A stretch of DNA of 64,000 nt from positions 248,001-312,000 of the forward strand of contig NZ_JANFAU010000001.1 of the NCBI RefSeq assembly GCF_026130605.1, given 5' to 3'. Under the pieces are notes generated by a model that had not been told where the DNA came from, did no database searches, and saw nothing but the letters and a program-made list of their open reading frames with translations. Of this stretch, positions 8,256 through 15,983 are shown piece by piece; position 1 is the first letter of the stretch; each line of letters starts with the position of its first letter. This DNA comes from Sphingomonas lycopersici (lineage in GTDB: Bacteria; Pseudomonadota; Alphaproteobacteria; Sphingomonadales; Sphingomonadaceae). The translations under genes and the position numbers were made by a program.

Positions 8256-9655
8256 CGGGCGGCCACCCGACGCGGATCGGCGATATGGCCGGCGATCGCC
8301 GAAGCGGCGACCGTTTCCGGCGACGCGAGATGCGTGCGCGTGCCGGGGCCCTGCCGGCTTTCGAAATTGCGATTGGTCGAGGAGACGACGCGCTCCTGCG
8401 GGCCGAAGCTCTCGCCGCCGGCAAAGAAGCACATCGAGCAGCCGGATTCGCGCCACTCGAAGCCGGCGGCGCGAAAAATCTCGTCCAGCCCCTCCGCCTC
8501 CGCGGCGCGTTTGACCTGCGTCGACCCGGGGACGCAGATCGCCTTCACCCCCGGCGCGACGTGCCGGCCGCGGAGCAAGGCGGCGGCGCGGCGCAGATCG
8601 CCGATGCGGCTGTTGGTGCACGATCCGATGAAGGCGGCGTCGATCGGCAGTTCGGCGAGCCGCATCCCCGGCGCCAGCCCCATATAATCGAGCGCCCGCG
8701 CCTGTCCCTCGGTGGTGCCCTGCCCCGCGCCCGGCGCCGGCACCGCGCCGTCGATCGCCACCACCTGCTGCGGGCTTGTGCCCCAGGTGATCATCGGCGC
8801 GACGTCCCGCGCATCGAATATGCGCTCGACATCGAAGCGGGCGTCATCGTCGCTGGCAAGCGACAGCCAATGCCCGGCCGCGGCCGCCCAATCCGCGCCG
8901 GTCGGGGCAAAGCGGCGCCCCTCGAGGAAATCGATCACCTTTTCGTCGGGCGCGATGATCGCGGTGAAGGCGGCGAATTCGGTCGCCATGTTGCACAAGG
9001 TCAGCCGTGCCTCGACATCGAGCGCGCGGACCGCGCTGCCGGCATATTCGACGACATGCCCCGCGCCGCCACCGACCCCGAAGCGGCCGAGCAGCGCCAG
9101 CGCCAGATCCTTGGCCGTCACCCCCGGCGCGAGTTCGCCGTCGATCCGGATTCTCATCCGCGGCGGACGGCGCACCCGCAACGTCGACGTCGCCAGCGCA
9201 TGTTCCGCCTCGGTCGAGCCGATCCCCCAGGCGAGCGCGCCCAACGCGCCCTGCGAGCAGGTATGGCTATCCGGGCAGATCAGAGTCGCGCCCGGCAGCA
9301 CGATGCCGAGTTCGGGCGACATCACATGGACGATGCCCTGCTGCGGATCGTCGAGATCGAACAGCCGGATCCCCGCCTTCCCCGCCGCCTCGCGTGTCGC
9401 AAGGATGAAGTCGGTGCCGGTCGGCATCAAGGTCCGGTCGGTGCGGCCGGGGCGCGTGTCGATGATATGGTCCATCACCGCGAACGCCTGATCGGGCGCC
9501 GCTACCGGCAACCCCCGCTCCTCCAGACCGCGCAGCGCGACGCCGCCGGTGCGCTCGTGGAGCAGGATCCGATCGATCAGGATCAGGTCGAGCCCGCCCG
9601 GCGTCCGGGTGACGCGATGCGCATCCCAGATCTTGTCGAAAATCGTCCGGCTCAA
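8252..9655 (-). CDS. LeuC-type (iso)propylmalate/alkylmalate hydro-lyase, large subunit
   Basis: A 467-residue aconitase-superfamily large subunit. The three iron-sulfur ligands are visible: Cys of GSCTNSR near residue 347 and the pair in GCSMC near residue 408. ICPDSHTCSQGALGALAWGIG is the substrate-binding segment. With the small subunit it should bind a 4Fe-4S cluster and add or remove water on a dicarboxylate. The segment after GCSMC (FFAGGESFGP) differs from the LGMN usual in leucine-pathway enzymes, which fits a different substrate. It is the middle gene of a three-gene translationally coupled operon, with ATGA overlaps at both ends, behind an operator at 10839. Confidence 0.88.
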   Translation of the reverse strand: MSRTIFDKIWDAHRVTRTPGGLDLILIDRILLHERTGGVALRGLEERGLPVAAPDQAFAVMDHIIDTRPGRTDRTLMPTGTDFILATREAAGKAGIRLFDLDDPQQGIVHVMSPELGIVLPGATLICPDSHTCSQGALGALAWGIGSTEAEHALATSTLRVRRPPRMRIRIDGELAPGVTAKDLALALLGRFGVGGGAGHVVEYAGSAVRALDVEARLTLCNMATEFAAFTAIIAPDEKVIDFLEGRRFAPTGADWAAAAGHWLSLASDDDARFDVERIFDARDVAPMITWGTSPQQVVAIDGAVPAPGAGQGTTEGQARALDYMGLAPGMRLAELPIDAAFIGSCTNSRIGDLRRAAALLRGRHVAPGVKAICVPGSTQVKRAAEAEGLDEIFRAAGFEWRESGCSMCFFAGGESFGPQERVVSSTNRNFESRQGPGTRTHLASPETVAASAIAGHIADPRRVAAR

Positions 9656-10791
9656 CGCGCCACGCCCTCGCCCAACACCTCGCCATTATGCTGCCCGGGC
9701 AGCGGCAGGTCACGCTGCAGCCCCGGCTTGCGCCCGTCGATTTCGAGCGGCAGCGCAGGGAGCGACACCTTCCGCCCGTTTTCCAGCGTCACGTCGAGCA
9801 GCCCGCCCGCCGCGGTGAGATGCGGATCGTCGAACAGATCCTGCGGCCGGGTGATCGGCGCGAACGGCAGTCCGATCGCCTCCAGCTTCGCAACGATCGC
9901 GTCGCGCGGCATCCCGGCGAACATCGCGCGCAGCGGCGGCAGCACGCGATCGCGCTGACGCACGCGATCGTTATTGGCGGCGAGCCCCGCGTCGGCGGCG
10001 AAGTCGGCCAGGTCGAATTCGCCGCAGAACGCCTGCCATTGCGCGTCGCTCACCACGCCGACGAACAATTGCTCGTCGGGATCGGCAGTCTCGAATACGT
10101 CATAGACCGCCCAGGCCGAAATCCGCGCGGGCATCGGCGGCGCCGGGGTGCCGGTCACCGCGGCCTGCGCCATATGCTGGCCGACGAAGAAGGCGGTCGT
10201 CTCGAACAAGGAGCATTTCACCTCGCCGCCCGCGCCGGTGCGGTGCCGCCGCTCGAGCGCGGCGAGGATGCCGATCACTCCGAACATCCCCCCCGCGATA
10301 TCGATCACCGACGCGCCCGCACGCAGCGGGCGCCCGGGCGGCCCGGTCATATAGGCGAGCCCGCCCATCATCTGCGCCACTTCGTCGAGCGCGGTGCGAT
10401 GCCCGTAGGGGCCGGTCAGAAACCCCTTGGCGGTGCAATAGATCAGCCGCGGGTTGCTCTCGCGGAAGGTCTCCGGCCCGAGCCCGAGCTTGTCGAGCGC
10501 GCCGGGTCGGAAATTCTCGATCATCACATCGGCATCGTCGATCAGCCGGCGCGCCGCGGCCTTGCCCGCGTCCGATTTGAGATCGAGGCAGATGCTGCGC
10601 TTGTTGCGGTTGAACATCGGGAAATAGCCCGCGCCCGATCCGAGCAGCCGGCGCGTATGATCCCCGCCTTCGGGCTCCACCTTGACGACGTCGGCGCCGA
10701 GATCGCCGAGAATCAGCCCGATCGACGGACCCATGACCATATGAGTGAATTCAACTACTTTCAGGCCGGCCAGCGGCAACGCTTCCATCAT
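9652..10791 (-). CDS. Class III (CaiB/BaiF) CoA-transferase
   Basis: A 379-residue protein of the formyl-CoA transferase/CaiB family (LAGLKVVEFTHMVMGPSIG at the N-terminus, DVVKVEPEGGD near residue 36, NRNKRSICLDLK near 60, and an acidic catalytic candidate in ASVIDIAGGMFG near 170). Family members move CoA between carboxylic acids, including succinyl-CoA to citramalate or itaconate. First gene of the minus-strand operon with leuC- and leuD-like genes and divergent from an HMG-CoA-lyase-type gene: this is the layout expected for activation of an (alkyl)malate before cleavage. Start at the first of two adjacent ATG codons; the second is equally possible. Probably controlled from the dyad at 10839-10861. 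Confidence 0.9.
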   Translation of the reverse strand: MMEALPLAGLKVVEFTHMVMGPSIGLILGDLGADVVKVEPEGGDHTRRLLGSGAGYFPMFNRNKRSICLDLKSDAGKAAARRLIDDADVMIENFRPGALDKLGLGPETFRESNPRLIYCTAKGFLTGPYGHRTALDEVAQMMGGLAYMTGPPGRPLRAGASVIDIAGGMFGVIGILAALERRHRTGAGGEVKCSLFETTAFFVGQHMAQAAVTGTPAPPMPARISAWAVYDVFETADPDEQLFVGVVSDAQWQAFCGEFDLADFAADAGLAANNDRVRQRDRVLPPLRAMFAGMPRDAIVAKLEAIGLPFAPITRPQDLFDDPHLTAAGGLLDVTLENGRKVSLPALPLEIDGRKPGLQRDLPLPGQHNGEVLGEGVAR

Positions 10792-10838
10792 CCCTGTTTC
10801 CCGGCTTACACGTCGACATGCCTCGACAACCTGTCGTC

Positions 10839-10861
10839 ATTTGATATAGAAATAGGACAAT
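10839..10861. promoter_or_regulatory. GntR-type operator, copy 1, in the divergent promoter
   Basis: Read on the minus strand the site is ATTGTCCTA-N4-TATATCAAA, matching TTTGTnnTA-N4-TATATCAAA seen at six other places. It lies 18 bases before the lyase ATG and 47 bases before the CoA-transferase start, so a protein bound here could control both operons. The GntR gene at 17001-17777 is the obvious candidate for the binding protein (inference). Confidence 0.7.
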
Positions 10862-10879
10862 AAGGCAAGCGGAGGTTTG

Positions 10880-11836
10880 ATGGCGCCCGAGATATTGGTC
10901 AGCGAGGTCGGCCCGCGCGACGGGCTGCAGAGCATCAAGAACATCCTGCCGACCGACGTCAAAAAGGCGTGGATCGCGGCCGAAGCGGCGGCGGGGGTGC
11001 GCGAGATCGAGGTCGGCAGTTTCGTTCCGGCGAAGCTGTTGCCGCAACTCGCCGATACTGCCGAAATCGTCGCCTTTGCCAAGACGATTCCCGGTCTGAC
11101 GGTGGCGGTGCTGGTGCCTAACCTGCGCGGCGCCGAGGCGGCGATCGCCGCCGGCGCGGACAAACTCACCCTGCCGCTGTCGGTTTCCGAGACGCACAGC
11201 CTCGCCAATCTGCGCCGCACCCACGAACAGGTGATCGACGAGGCCCGCGCGATCGCCAAACTGGTCGCCGCGCAGCCCGAAGACCGCCGGCCGCATTTCG
11301 AGGGCAGCCTGTCGACCGTGTTCGGCTGCACGCTCGAAGGCGCGATCCCGCTGGCGCAGATCCTGCGTCTCGCCGAGGCGCTGATGACCGCAGGCTGCGA
11401 CGAGGTCGGGCTGTCCGACACGACCGGCTACGCCGATCCGAAAGCGGTGAAGGACATGGTCCGCGCGGTGCGCGGCGCGGTGGGGGATGCGGCGCTGACC
11501 GGCATCCATCTGCACAATACCCGCGGGCTCGGCCTCGCCAATGTGCTGGCGGCGCTCGATATGGGGCTGACGACGGTGGACGCCTCGCTGGGGGGGATCG
11601 GCGGCTGCCCGTTCGCGCCGGGGGCGAGCGGCAATATCGTCACCGAGGATCTGGTGTTCATGCTCCAAGCGATGGGGCTGAAGACCGGGATCGACCTGCC
11701 CCGGCTGCTCGAGGTGCGCAAGATCATCGCCGGCGCGCTCCCCGACGAGCCGCTCTATGGCTTCACCCCCGACGCCGGGCTGCCGCTCGGCTTCGTTCCC
11801 GAAATTCAGACACGCTCGATGGAGGCTGCGGCATGA
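10880..11836 (+). CDS. HMG-CoA lyase-family lyase (candidate citramalyl/alkylmalyl-CoA lyase)
   Basis: A 318-residue TIM-barrel lyase. The family residues are all visible: SEVGPRDGLQ at the N-terminus (Arg-Asp catalytic pair), LHNTRGLGLANV (metal-binding His) near residue 212, and GGIGGCPFAPGASGN with the catalytic Cys near residue 236. Such enzymes split HMG-CoA, and close relatives split (R)-citramalyl-CoA into pyruvate and acetyl-CoA. No HMG-CoA or leucine-degradation genes are nearby, while a CoA-transferase and LeuCD-type hydratase are, so a malyl-CoA-type substrate is favoured. GGAGG precedes the ATG at 10880; a TTG one codon earlier is less likely. First of four genes joined by overlaps of one to four bases. 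Confidence 0.9.
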   Translation: MAPEILVSEVGPRDGLQSIKNILPTDVKKAWIAAEAAAGVREIEVGSFVPAKLLPQLADTAEIVAFAKTIPGLTVAVLVPNLRGAEAAIAAGADKLTLPLSVSETHSLANLRRTHEQVIDEARAIAKLVAAQPEDRRPHFEGSLSTVFGCTLEGAIPLAQILRLAEALMTAGCDEVGLSDTTGYADPKAVKDMVRAVRGAVGDAALTGIHLHNTRGLGLANVLAALDMGLTTVDASLGGIGGCPFAPGASGNIVTEDLVFMLQAMGLKTGIDLPRLLEVRKIIAGALPDEPLYGFTPDAGLPLGFVPEIQTRSMEAAA

Positions 11837-12513
11837 CGATCGGCACCCGAATGATTTGCGAAGAAAAGACCGCCCGGCAATTGTTCGAAGAAGTGATGGC
11901 CAATCCCGCCCGCGCCAAATTCGGCTTTGGCGAGAGACTGGCGATCGTCAATGTCGACTTCCAGAATGCCTATACGCGGATCGACGAATTCAAGACCGCT
12001 TACGAAACCGATCCGCGCCAGATCGACTATGCCAATATCATCTCGCGTCTTGCCCGCGCAAAGGGAATGCCCGTCATCTGGACGCATGTCGCCTATATGA
12101 ATGACGCCAGCGATGCCGGGGTGTGGGGAACGCGCACCGACACCCCCGATTCGCTCCAGAACATCAAATATAATTCGCGCCGCCACGCCTTCGACGACCG
12201 CTGCGAAATCGATCACGAGCGCGACGCGATCTACACCAAACGGATGCCCTCGGCGTTTTTCGAGACGCCGCTGCAGAGCCTGCTGGTGTGGCACAAGGTC
12301 GATACCGTCGTGGTGACGGGCGGCTCGACCTCGGGCTGCGTCCGCGCGACCGCGGTGGACAGCCTCAGCCGCGGCTATCGCACGATCGTCCCGATCGAGA
12401 CCTGCGCCGACAAGCATGAAAGCTATCACTTCGCCAATCTGACCGATCTCCAGCTCAAATATGCCGATGTCGAGCCGGTGCAGACGGTGATCGACTGGCT
12501 GGAGGCACGCTGA
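11833..12513 (+). CDS. Isochorismatase-family amidohydrolase (NicF/N-carbamoylsarcosine amidase-like)
   Basis: A 226-residue cysteine hydrolase. The Asp-Lys-Cys triad can be placed: Asp in AIVNVDFQNAY near residue 41, Lys in YTKRMPSAFFET near 137, and Cys in GGSTSGCVRATAVDS near 172. Family members split N-carbamoylsarcosine, or maleamate to maleate and ammonia in nicotinate degradation. The start overlaps the lyase stop by four bases and the stop overlaps the next start by one. Sitting between a malyl-CoA-type lyase and two PuuE/CE4 hydrolases, it most plausibly deamidates the half-amide left by imide opening. The exact substrate is not proven by sequence. Confidence 0.88.
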   Translation: MTIGTRMICEEKTARQLFEEVMANPARAKFGFGERLAIVNVDFQNAYTRIDEFKTAYETDPRQIDYANIISRLARAKGMPVIWTHVAYMNDASDAGVWGTRTDTPDSLQNIKYNSRRHAFDDRCEIDHERDAIYTKRMPSAFFETPLQSLLVWHKVDTVVVTGGSTSGCVRATAVDSLSRGYRTIVPIETCADKHESYHFANLTDLQLKYADVEPVQTVIDWLEAR

Positions 12514-13439
12514 TGCGCGAGGGAGAGAAGGATCCCGGGCTGTACGATTTCCGGCCGTATCGCGATCGCGCAAGGCTGGAATGGCCCGAGGGCAAGAAGG
12601 TCGCGGTGTGGGTGTCACCCAATCTCGAATTTTACGAGATCGACCCACCCGCCAACCCGCAGCGCAAGAGCTGGCCCAGGCCGCACCCCGACGTGGTCGG
12701 CTATGGCCACCGCGATTATGCCAATCGCATCGGGCATTGGCGGATGGCCGAGGTGATGGAAAAACACGGCTTCAAGGGATCGGTGTCGCTGTCGGTCGCC
12801 TTGTGCCAGCATCACCCCGATGTCGTCGCCAATGCCAATGCGCTCGGCTGGGAATTCTTCAGCCACGGCATCTACAACACCCGCTACAGCTACGGGATGG
12901 ACGAGGCGCAGGAACGCGCGATCATCGAGGATTCGATCCGCACGGTGCGCGACGCCACCGGCCAGACGATCAAGGGCTGGCTCGCGCCGGCGCTGACCCA
13001 CACCCCGCGCACGCTCGATCTGATCGCTGACTATGGCATGACCTATACCTGCGATCTCTATCATGACGACCAGCCGGGGCCGGTCCATGTGAAGCAGCGC
13101 CGGCTGGTATCGATGCCGTACAGCATCGAGGTGAACGATCATTACGGCTTCTTCGTCTACAATATGAGCCCGCGCGACTATGCCGATACGCTGATCCGGC
13201 AATATGATCGGCTGGCGGCGGAGGGGGAAACCTCCGGCACGGTGATGTGCATCCCGCTCCACAGCTATCTGATCGGCCAGCCGCACCGCATCGGTCCGTT
13301 CGAGGCGGTGCTGCGCCACATCGCCGCCGATGGACGCGCGTGGATCACCCGTTCGGGCGATATCGCCGATCATTTCCTCGCGACCGGCTATGACGCCGCG
13401 GTCGCCGACGCAGCCCGTTACGCAAAGGCCGACGCATGA
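12513..13439 (+). CDS. CE4/PuuE-like polysaccharide-deacetylase-fold hydrolase 1
   Basis: A 308-residue protein with the NodB-like fold as used by PuuE allantoinase and bacterial cyclic imide hydrolase rather than by chitin deacetylases. It has no signal peptide. The usual Asp-Asp motif is replaced by VSPNLEFYE near residue 33, and the metal-His motif reads FFSHGIYNTRYSYG near 117, as in PuuE-like branches. WLAPALTHTPRTLDLIADYGMTYTCDLYHDDQP near 155 is the family core. The gene starts within the stop of the amidohydrolase gene and overlaps the next, homologous gene by four bases. A cytoplasmic hydrolase of a cyclic amide or imide is the best reading. Confidence 0.82.
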   Translation: MREGEKDPGLYDFRPYRDRARLEWPEGKKVAVWVSPNLEFYEIDPPANPQRKSWPRPHPDVVGYGHRDYANRIGHWRMAEVMEKHGFKGSVSLSVALCQHHPDVVANANALGWEFFSHGIYNTRYSYGMDEAQERAIIEDSIRTVRDATGQTIKGWLAPALTHTPRTLDLIADYGMTYTCDLYHDDQPGPVHVKQRRLVSMPYSIEVNDHYGFFVYNMSPRDYADTLIRQYDRLAAEGETSGTVMCIPLHSYLIGQPHRIGPFEAVLRHIAADGRAWITRSGDIADHFLATGYDAAVADAARYAKADA

Positions 13440-14365
13440 CGCTCGATCCCGCCTATCTCACCTATCCCAGGCGTCGCGCGGGGATGGATCACGATCTCTA
13501 TCCCGCCGCACCAATGCCGTCGCGCAAACCGGTCAGCTGGCCGGGGGGCAAGCCCGTCGCGGTGACCCTGCTCGTCAACCTCGAATGGTTTCCGATCACG
13601 CCGGCCGACCAGCCGTTCCGCGCGCCGGGGCATATGGTGACGCCCTATCCCGACTATCGCCATTATACCGCGCGCGAATATGGCACGCGGGTCGGCTTCT
13701 ACCGGTTGCTCGATGCCTTCGCCAAGGCCGGGGTGAAAGCGACGATCGCGGTCAATTCCGCGATCGCGGAGCGTTATCCCTCGATCATCGCCGACATCCT
13801 TGCCGGCGGGCATGAGATCATCGCGCATTCGACCGACATGAACGCAACGATCGCGGGCGGCCTTGCCGAAGCCGAGGAGCGCGCGCTGATCGCCGAAGCG
13901 CGCGACAGGCTGGCCGAAGCGATCGGCGCCGCGCCGCGCGGCTGGCAATCGATCGCCCGATCGCAGAGCTTCAACACGCCACGGCTGCTGGTCGAAGCGG
14001 GGTTCGACTATATGTGCGACTGGGTGAACGACGATCTGCCCTATCTCGCGACCACCCAAGCCGGGACGATCGTCAGCGTGCCGTTCAACCACGAATTGTC
14101 CGACCGGCAGATGATTGCGGTGCAGCAGCAGTCGATGGACAGCGTGGCGCAGCAGATCGACGACGCGCTGGCGTGGCTCAAGACGGAGAGCGCTTATTAT
14201 CGCGCCGGCCGCGTGCTGCCGTTCACGCTGACGCCCTATATCACCGGCCTGCCCTATCGCATGGACGCGTTCGAGGCATTGCTCGGCCGGCTGGCGGGCG
14301 ATGATACGACCTGGTTCGCGACCGCGAGCGAGCTGGTCGACGCGTGGCGCCCGCAGGCGGCCTGA
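13436..14365 (+). CDS. CE4/PuuE-like polysaccharide-deacetylase-fold hydrolase 2
   Basis: A 309-residue homologue of the preceding protein. Motifs line up: VTLLVNLEWFPI for the first acidic strand, IIAHSTDMNATI for the histidine motif, GWQSIARSQSFNTPRLLVEAGFDYMCDWVNDDLP for the core. No signal peptide is seen, so it is not a wall-acting deacetylase. It ends the four-gene operon and is followed by a strong hairpin. Two adjacent, translationally coupled but clearly diverged copies suggest either a heteromer or two enzymes acting on two ring forms of one substrate. Confidence 0.82.
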   Translation: MTLDPAYLTYPRRRAGMDHDLYPAAPMPSRKPVSWPGGKPVAVTLLVNLEWFPITPADQPFRAPGHMVTPYPDYRHYTAREYGTRVGFYRLLDAFAKAGVKATIAVNSAIAERYPSIIADILAGGHEIIAHSTDMNATIAGGLAEAEERALIAEARDRLAEAIGAAPRGWQSIARSQSFNTPRLLVEAGFDYMCDWVNDDLPYLATTQAGTIVSVPFNHELSDRQMIAVQQQSMDSVAQQIDDALAWLKTESAYYRAGRVLPFTLTPYITGLPYRMDAFEALLGRLAGDDTTWFATASELVDAWRPQAA

Positions 14366-14378
14366 TCGACAAGGAAAC

Positions 14379-14408
14379 GGCCCGGCCGGAATCGCTTCCG
14401 ACCGGGCC
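14379..14408 (+). terminator. Hairpin after the hydrolase operon
   Basis: GGCCCGG-C-CGGAA, loop TCGC, then TTCCG-A-CCGGGCC: two stems of seven and five pairs broken by one mismatch. No T-run follows, but the place, between convergent operons 34 bases before the end of the next minus-strand gene, fits a shared terminator. Confidence 0.6.
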
Positions 14409-14441
14409 GCCATTGCCCACCCCCCGGGGGAACAGATCGGT

Positions 14442-14771
14442 TCAGCTTGCCGCCGCCGCGGGCGGCTGGACGCGCGGATCGAGCATGATGCGCAGCACCC
14501 GCGCGAGCAACGCCTCCATCGCCTCCTGCCGTTCCTGCGCGGCCTCACCGTCGTAACGCACATCGCGCAGCGCCGACACCGGTTCGTCGCGCAACGCGGC
14601 GACCATCCGCTCGAGACGATCGATCCGGTCGTTCGACACCGACAATTCGATCAGCAGCGCAAGCGCGATATTGAGAACTTCCTCGGCCTCCGCATTGGCC
14701 AGGCTTTGCGGGCGCACGCCGCGCGCGGAGAGGATCAGCGCGGTGAGCGCCTCGGCGCTTGTCGTCGTCAC
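14442..14771 (-). CDS. Small helical protein coupled to methyltransferase 1
   Basis: A 109-residue acidic, Leu- and Ala-rich protein with no recognised family. Most of it should be helical: LNIALALLIELSVSNDRIDRLERMVAAL has heptad-like Leu/Ile spacing suggesting a coiled coil or helical pair. It starts inside the stop codon of the two-domain methyltransferase gene (ATGA), so the two are translationally coupled and possibly form a complex. The 98-residue protein at 21154 has a related layout (FLLELMAEVSALRERQDTIERLL). No catalytic motif or membrane segment is visible. A subunit or scaffold role is only a guess. Confidence 0.65.
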   Translation of the reverse strand: MTTTSAEALTALILSARGVRPQSLANAEAEEVLNIALALLIELSVSNDRIDRLERMVAALRDEPVSALRDVRYDGEAAQERQEAMEALLARVLRIMLDPRVQPPAAAAS

Positions 14772-15898
14772 GCCGGCTTCCTCGCGCTGATCGCATACCA
14801 GCGATTGCCGGCAAATCCCTGAACCGCCGCGAGATCATGCTCGACGATCTCATCCGCCGCGAAACCGGCGGCGCGCATGTCGGCGCGCAGATCGGCGGTG
14901 GCATAGGTGCTCCAATGGACTTCGCCATTGAAATGCGTGTCCCAGTCGCGCTCGACCTGGTGGACGATCGTCGGCTGGTCGCGGATCGCGACGTCCTGAT
15001 GGATCACCACGCCGCCCGGGCGGACCAGCCGGCGCGCCTCGCGCATCATCGCGCGGCGCTTCGCCTCGCCGATCTCGTGCATCAGATTGTGCGAGACGAC
15101 CAGATCGAAGCTGCCGTCCGCGAACGTCATCGCCGAGGCATCCATCTGGTGGAAATGCACCCCGACGCCGAGCGATTCGGCGCGTGCATGGGCATAACGC
15201 AGCATCGCCCCGCCGATATCGACCGCATGGACCTCGGCATCGGGATAATGCGCGGCATAAGCCGCCGAAGCCGCTCCCGCCGAGCAGCCGATGTCGAGGA
15301 TGCGCTGCGGGCGGAGTCCGCCGAAACGCTCGTCGAGCAGCCTGATCACCACGCCGGCCTTGCTGTCGGCGCGGCCGATCCCCTGCCCGAAGGAGAAGAC
15401 GTTGCCGCCGCATTCATAGAGCGCGCCGGCGACGACATCATCCTCGCCGCGATCCATCGCATAGCCACCGGGCTGCAGATGGATGTCGACATCGGCGACC
15501 TCCGCCGAGGGATCGTAATCGGGGTCGAGATTGAGGCTGCCCTTGCGATCGGGCGCGGTCACCAGCGCGCGCGCCGCGGCGCGCATGCGATCGAGATCGC
15601 GATAGATCGGTTCGCCGACCGAAACCCAGATCATCTCCTGCGCGGCGCGGTTGGCGGCGCTCCAACGGCGATAGCTCGGCGAGAGCAGGAAGGCGCGTTG
15701 CACCTCCTCGGGCGATTGCGGCGCGCGGCCATACGCCGCGATGAAGGCGGGCTGTGCCTCGCTCGCGAAAGCCTCGACGTTGCGCGGCCGCACCCGCGTG
15801 TTGAGCAGCCGCCGCAGCGCGACCACAGCCTCTTGCCGGCTACGCTGTTCGGCGCTGGTTTCGGGCAGCACGGCGTGCTGCAAATCGCGAACCTTCAT
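14768..15898 (-). CDS. Two-domain class I SAM methyltransferase 1
   Basis: A 376-residue protein. Residues 1 to about 195 form an N-terminal domain I cannot name; residues 196 onward are a class I methyltransferase with motif I ILDIGCSAGAAS, acidic strand VHAVDIG, and FDLVVSHNLMHEI as motif for strand 4. The whole architecture, including GSLNLDPDYD, VDIHLQPGGY and GNVFSF in the N-terminal domain, is shared with the protein at 27739, so they are paralogues. Substrate may be oxygen, nitrogen or carbon on a small molecule. An operator copy lies 62 bases upstream. First gene of a two-gene operon with a small helical protein. Confidence 0.8.
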   Translation of the reverse strand: MKVRDLQHAVLPETSAEQRSRQEAVVALRRLLNTRVRPRNVEAFASEAQPAFIAAYGRAPQSPEEVQRAFLLSPSYRRWSAANRAAQEMIWVSVGEPIYRDLDRMRAAARALVTAPDRKGSLNLDPDYDPSAEVADVDIHLQPGGYAMDRGEDDVVAGALYECGGNVFSFGQGIGRADSKAGVVIRLLDERFGGLRPQRILDIGCSAGAASAAYAAHYPDAEVHAVDIGGAMLRYAHARAESLGVGVHFHQMDASAMTFADGSFDLVVSHNLMHEIGEAKRRAMMREARRLVRPGGVVIHQDVAIRDQPTIVHQVERDWDTHFNGEVHWSTYATADLRADMRAAGFAADEIVEHDLAAVQGFAGNRWYAISARKPA

Positions 15899-15960
15899 CG
15901 CGGCTACCTCTCGAAAACTGATGAAGGCAGAAAAGCATAGCGGGTGGCGGACCGCAAGAC

Positions 15961-15983
15961 ATTTGATCTATCTTTGATACAAA
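15961..15983. promoter_or_regulatory. GntR-type operator, copy 2
   Basis: On the minus strand the site reads TTTGTATCA-N4-TAGATCAAA, matching most of the shared dyad. It stands between methyltransferase 1 (start 15898) and the end of the VOC gene, where it can only serve the methyltransferase promoter. Confidence 0.6.

Noticed and set aside
7593..9655. LeuC/LeuD as leucine biosynthesis enzymes
   Set aside because: No leuA or leuB in reach, coupling to a CoA-transferase and a shared operator with the lyase operon; kept as hydratases of unknown dicarboxylate.
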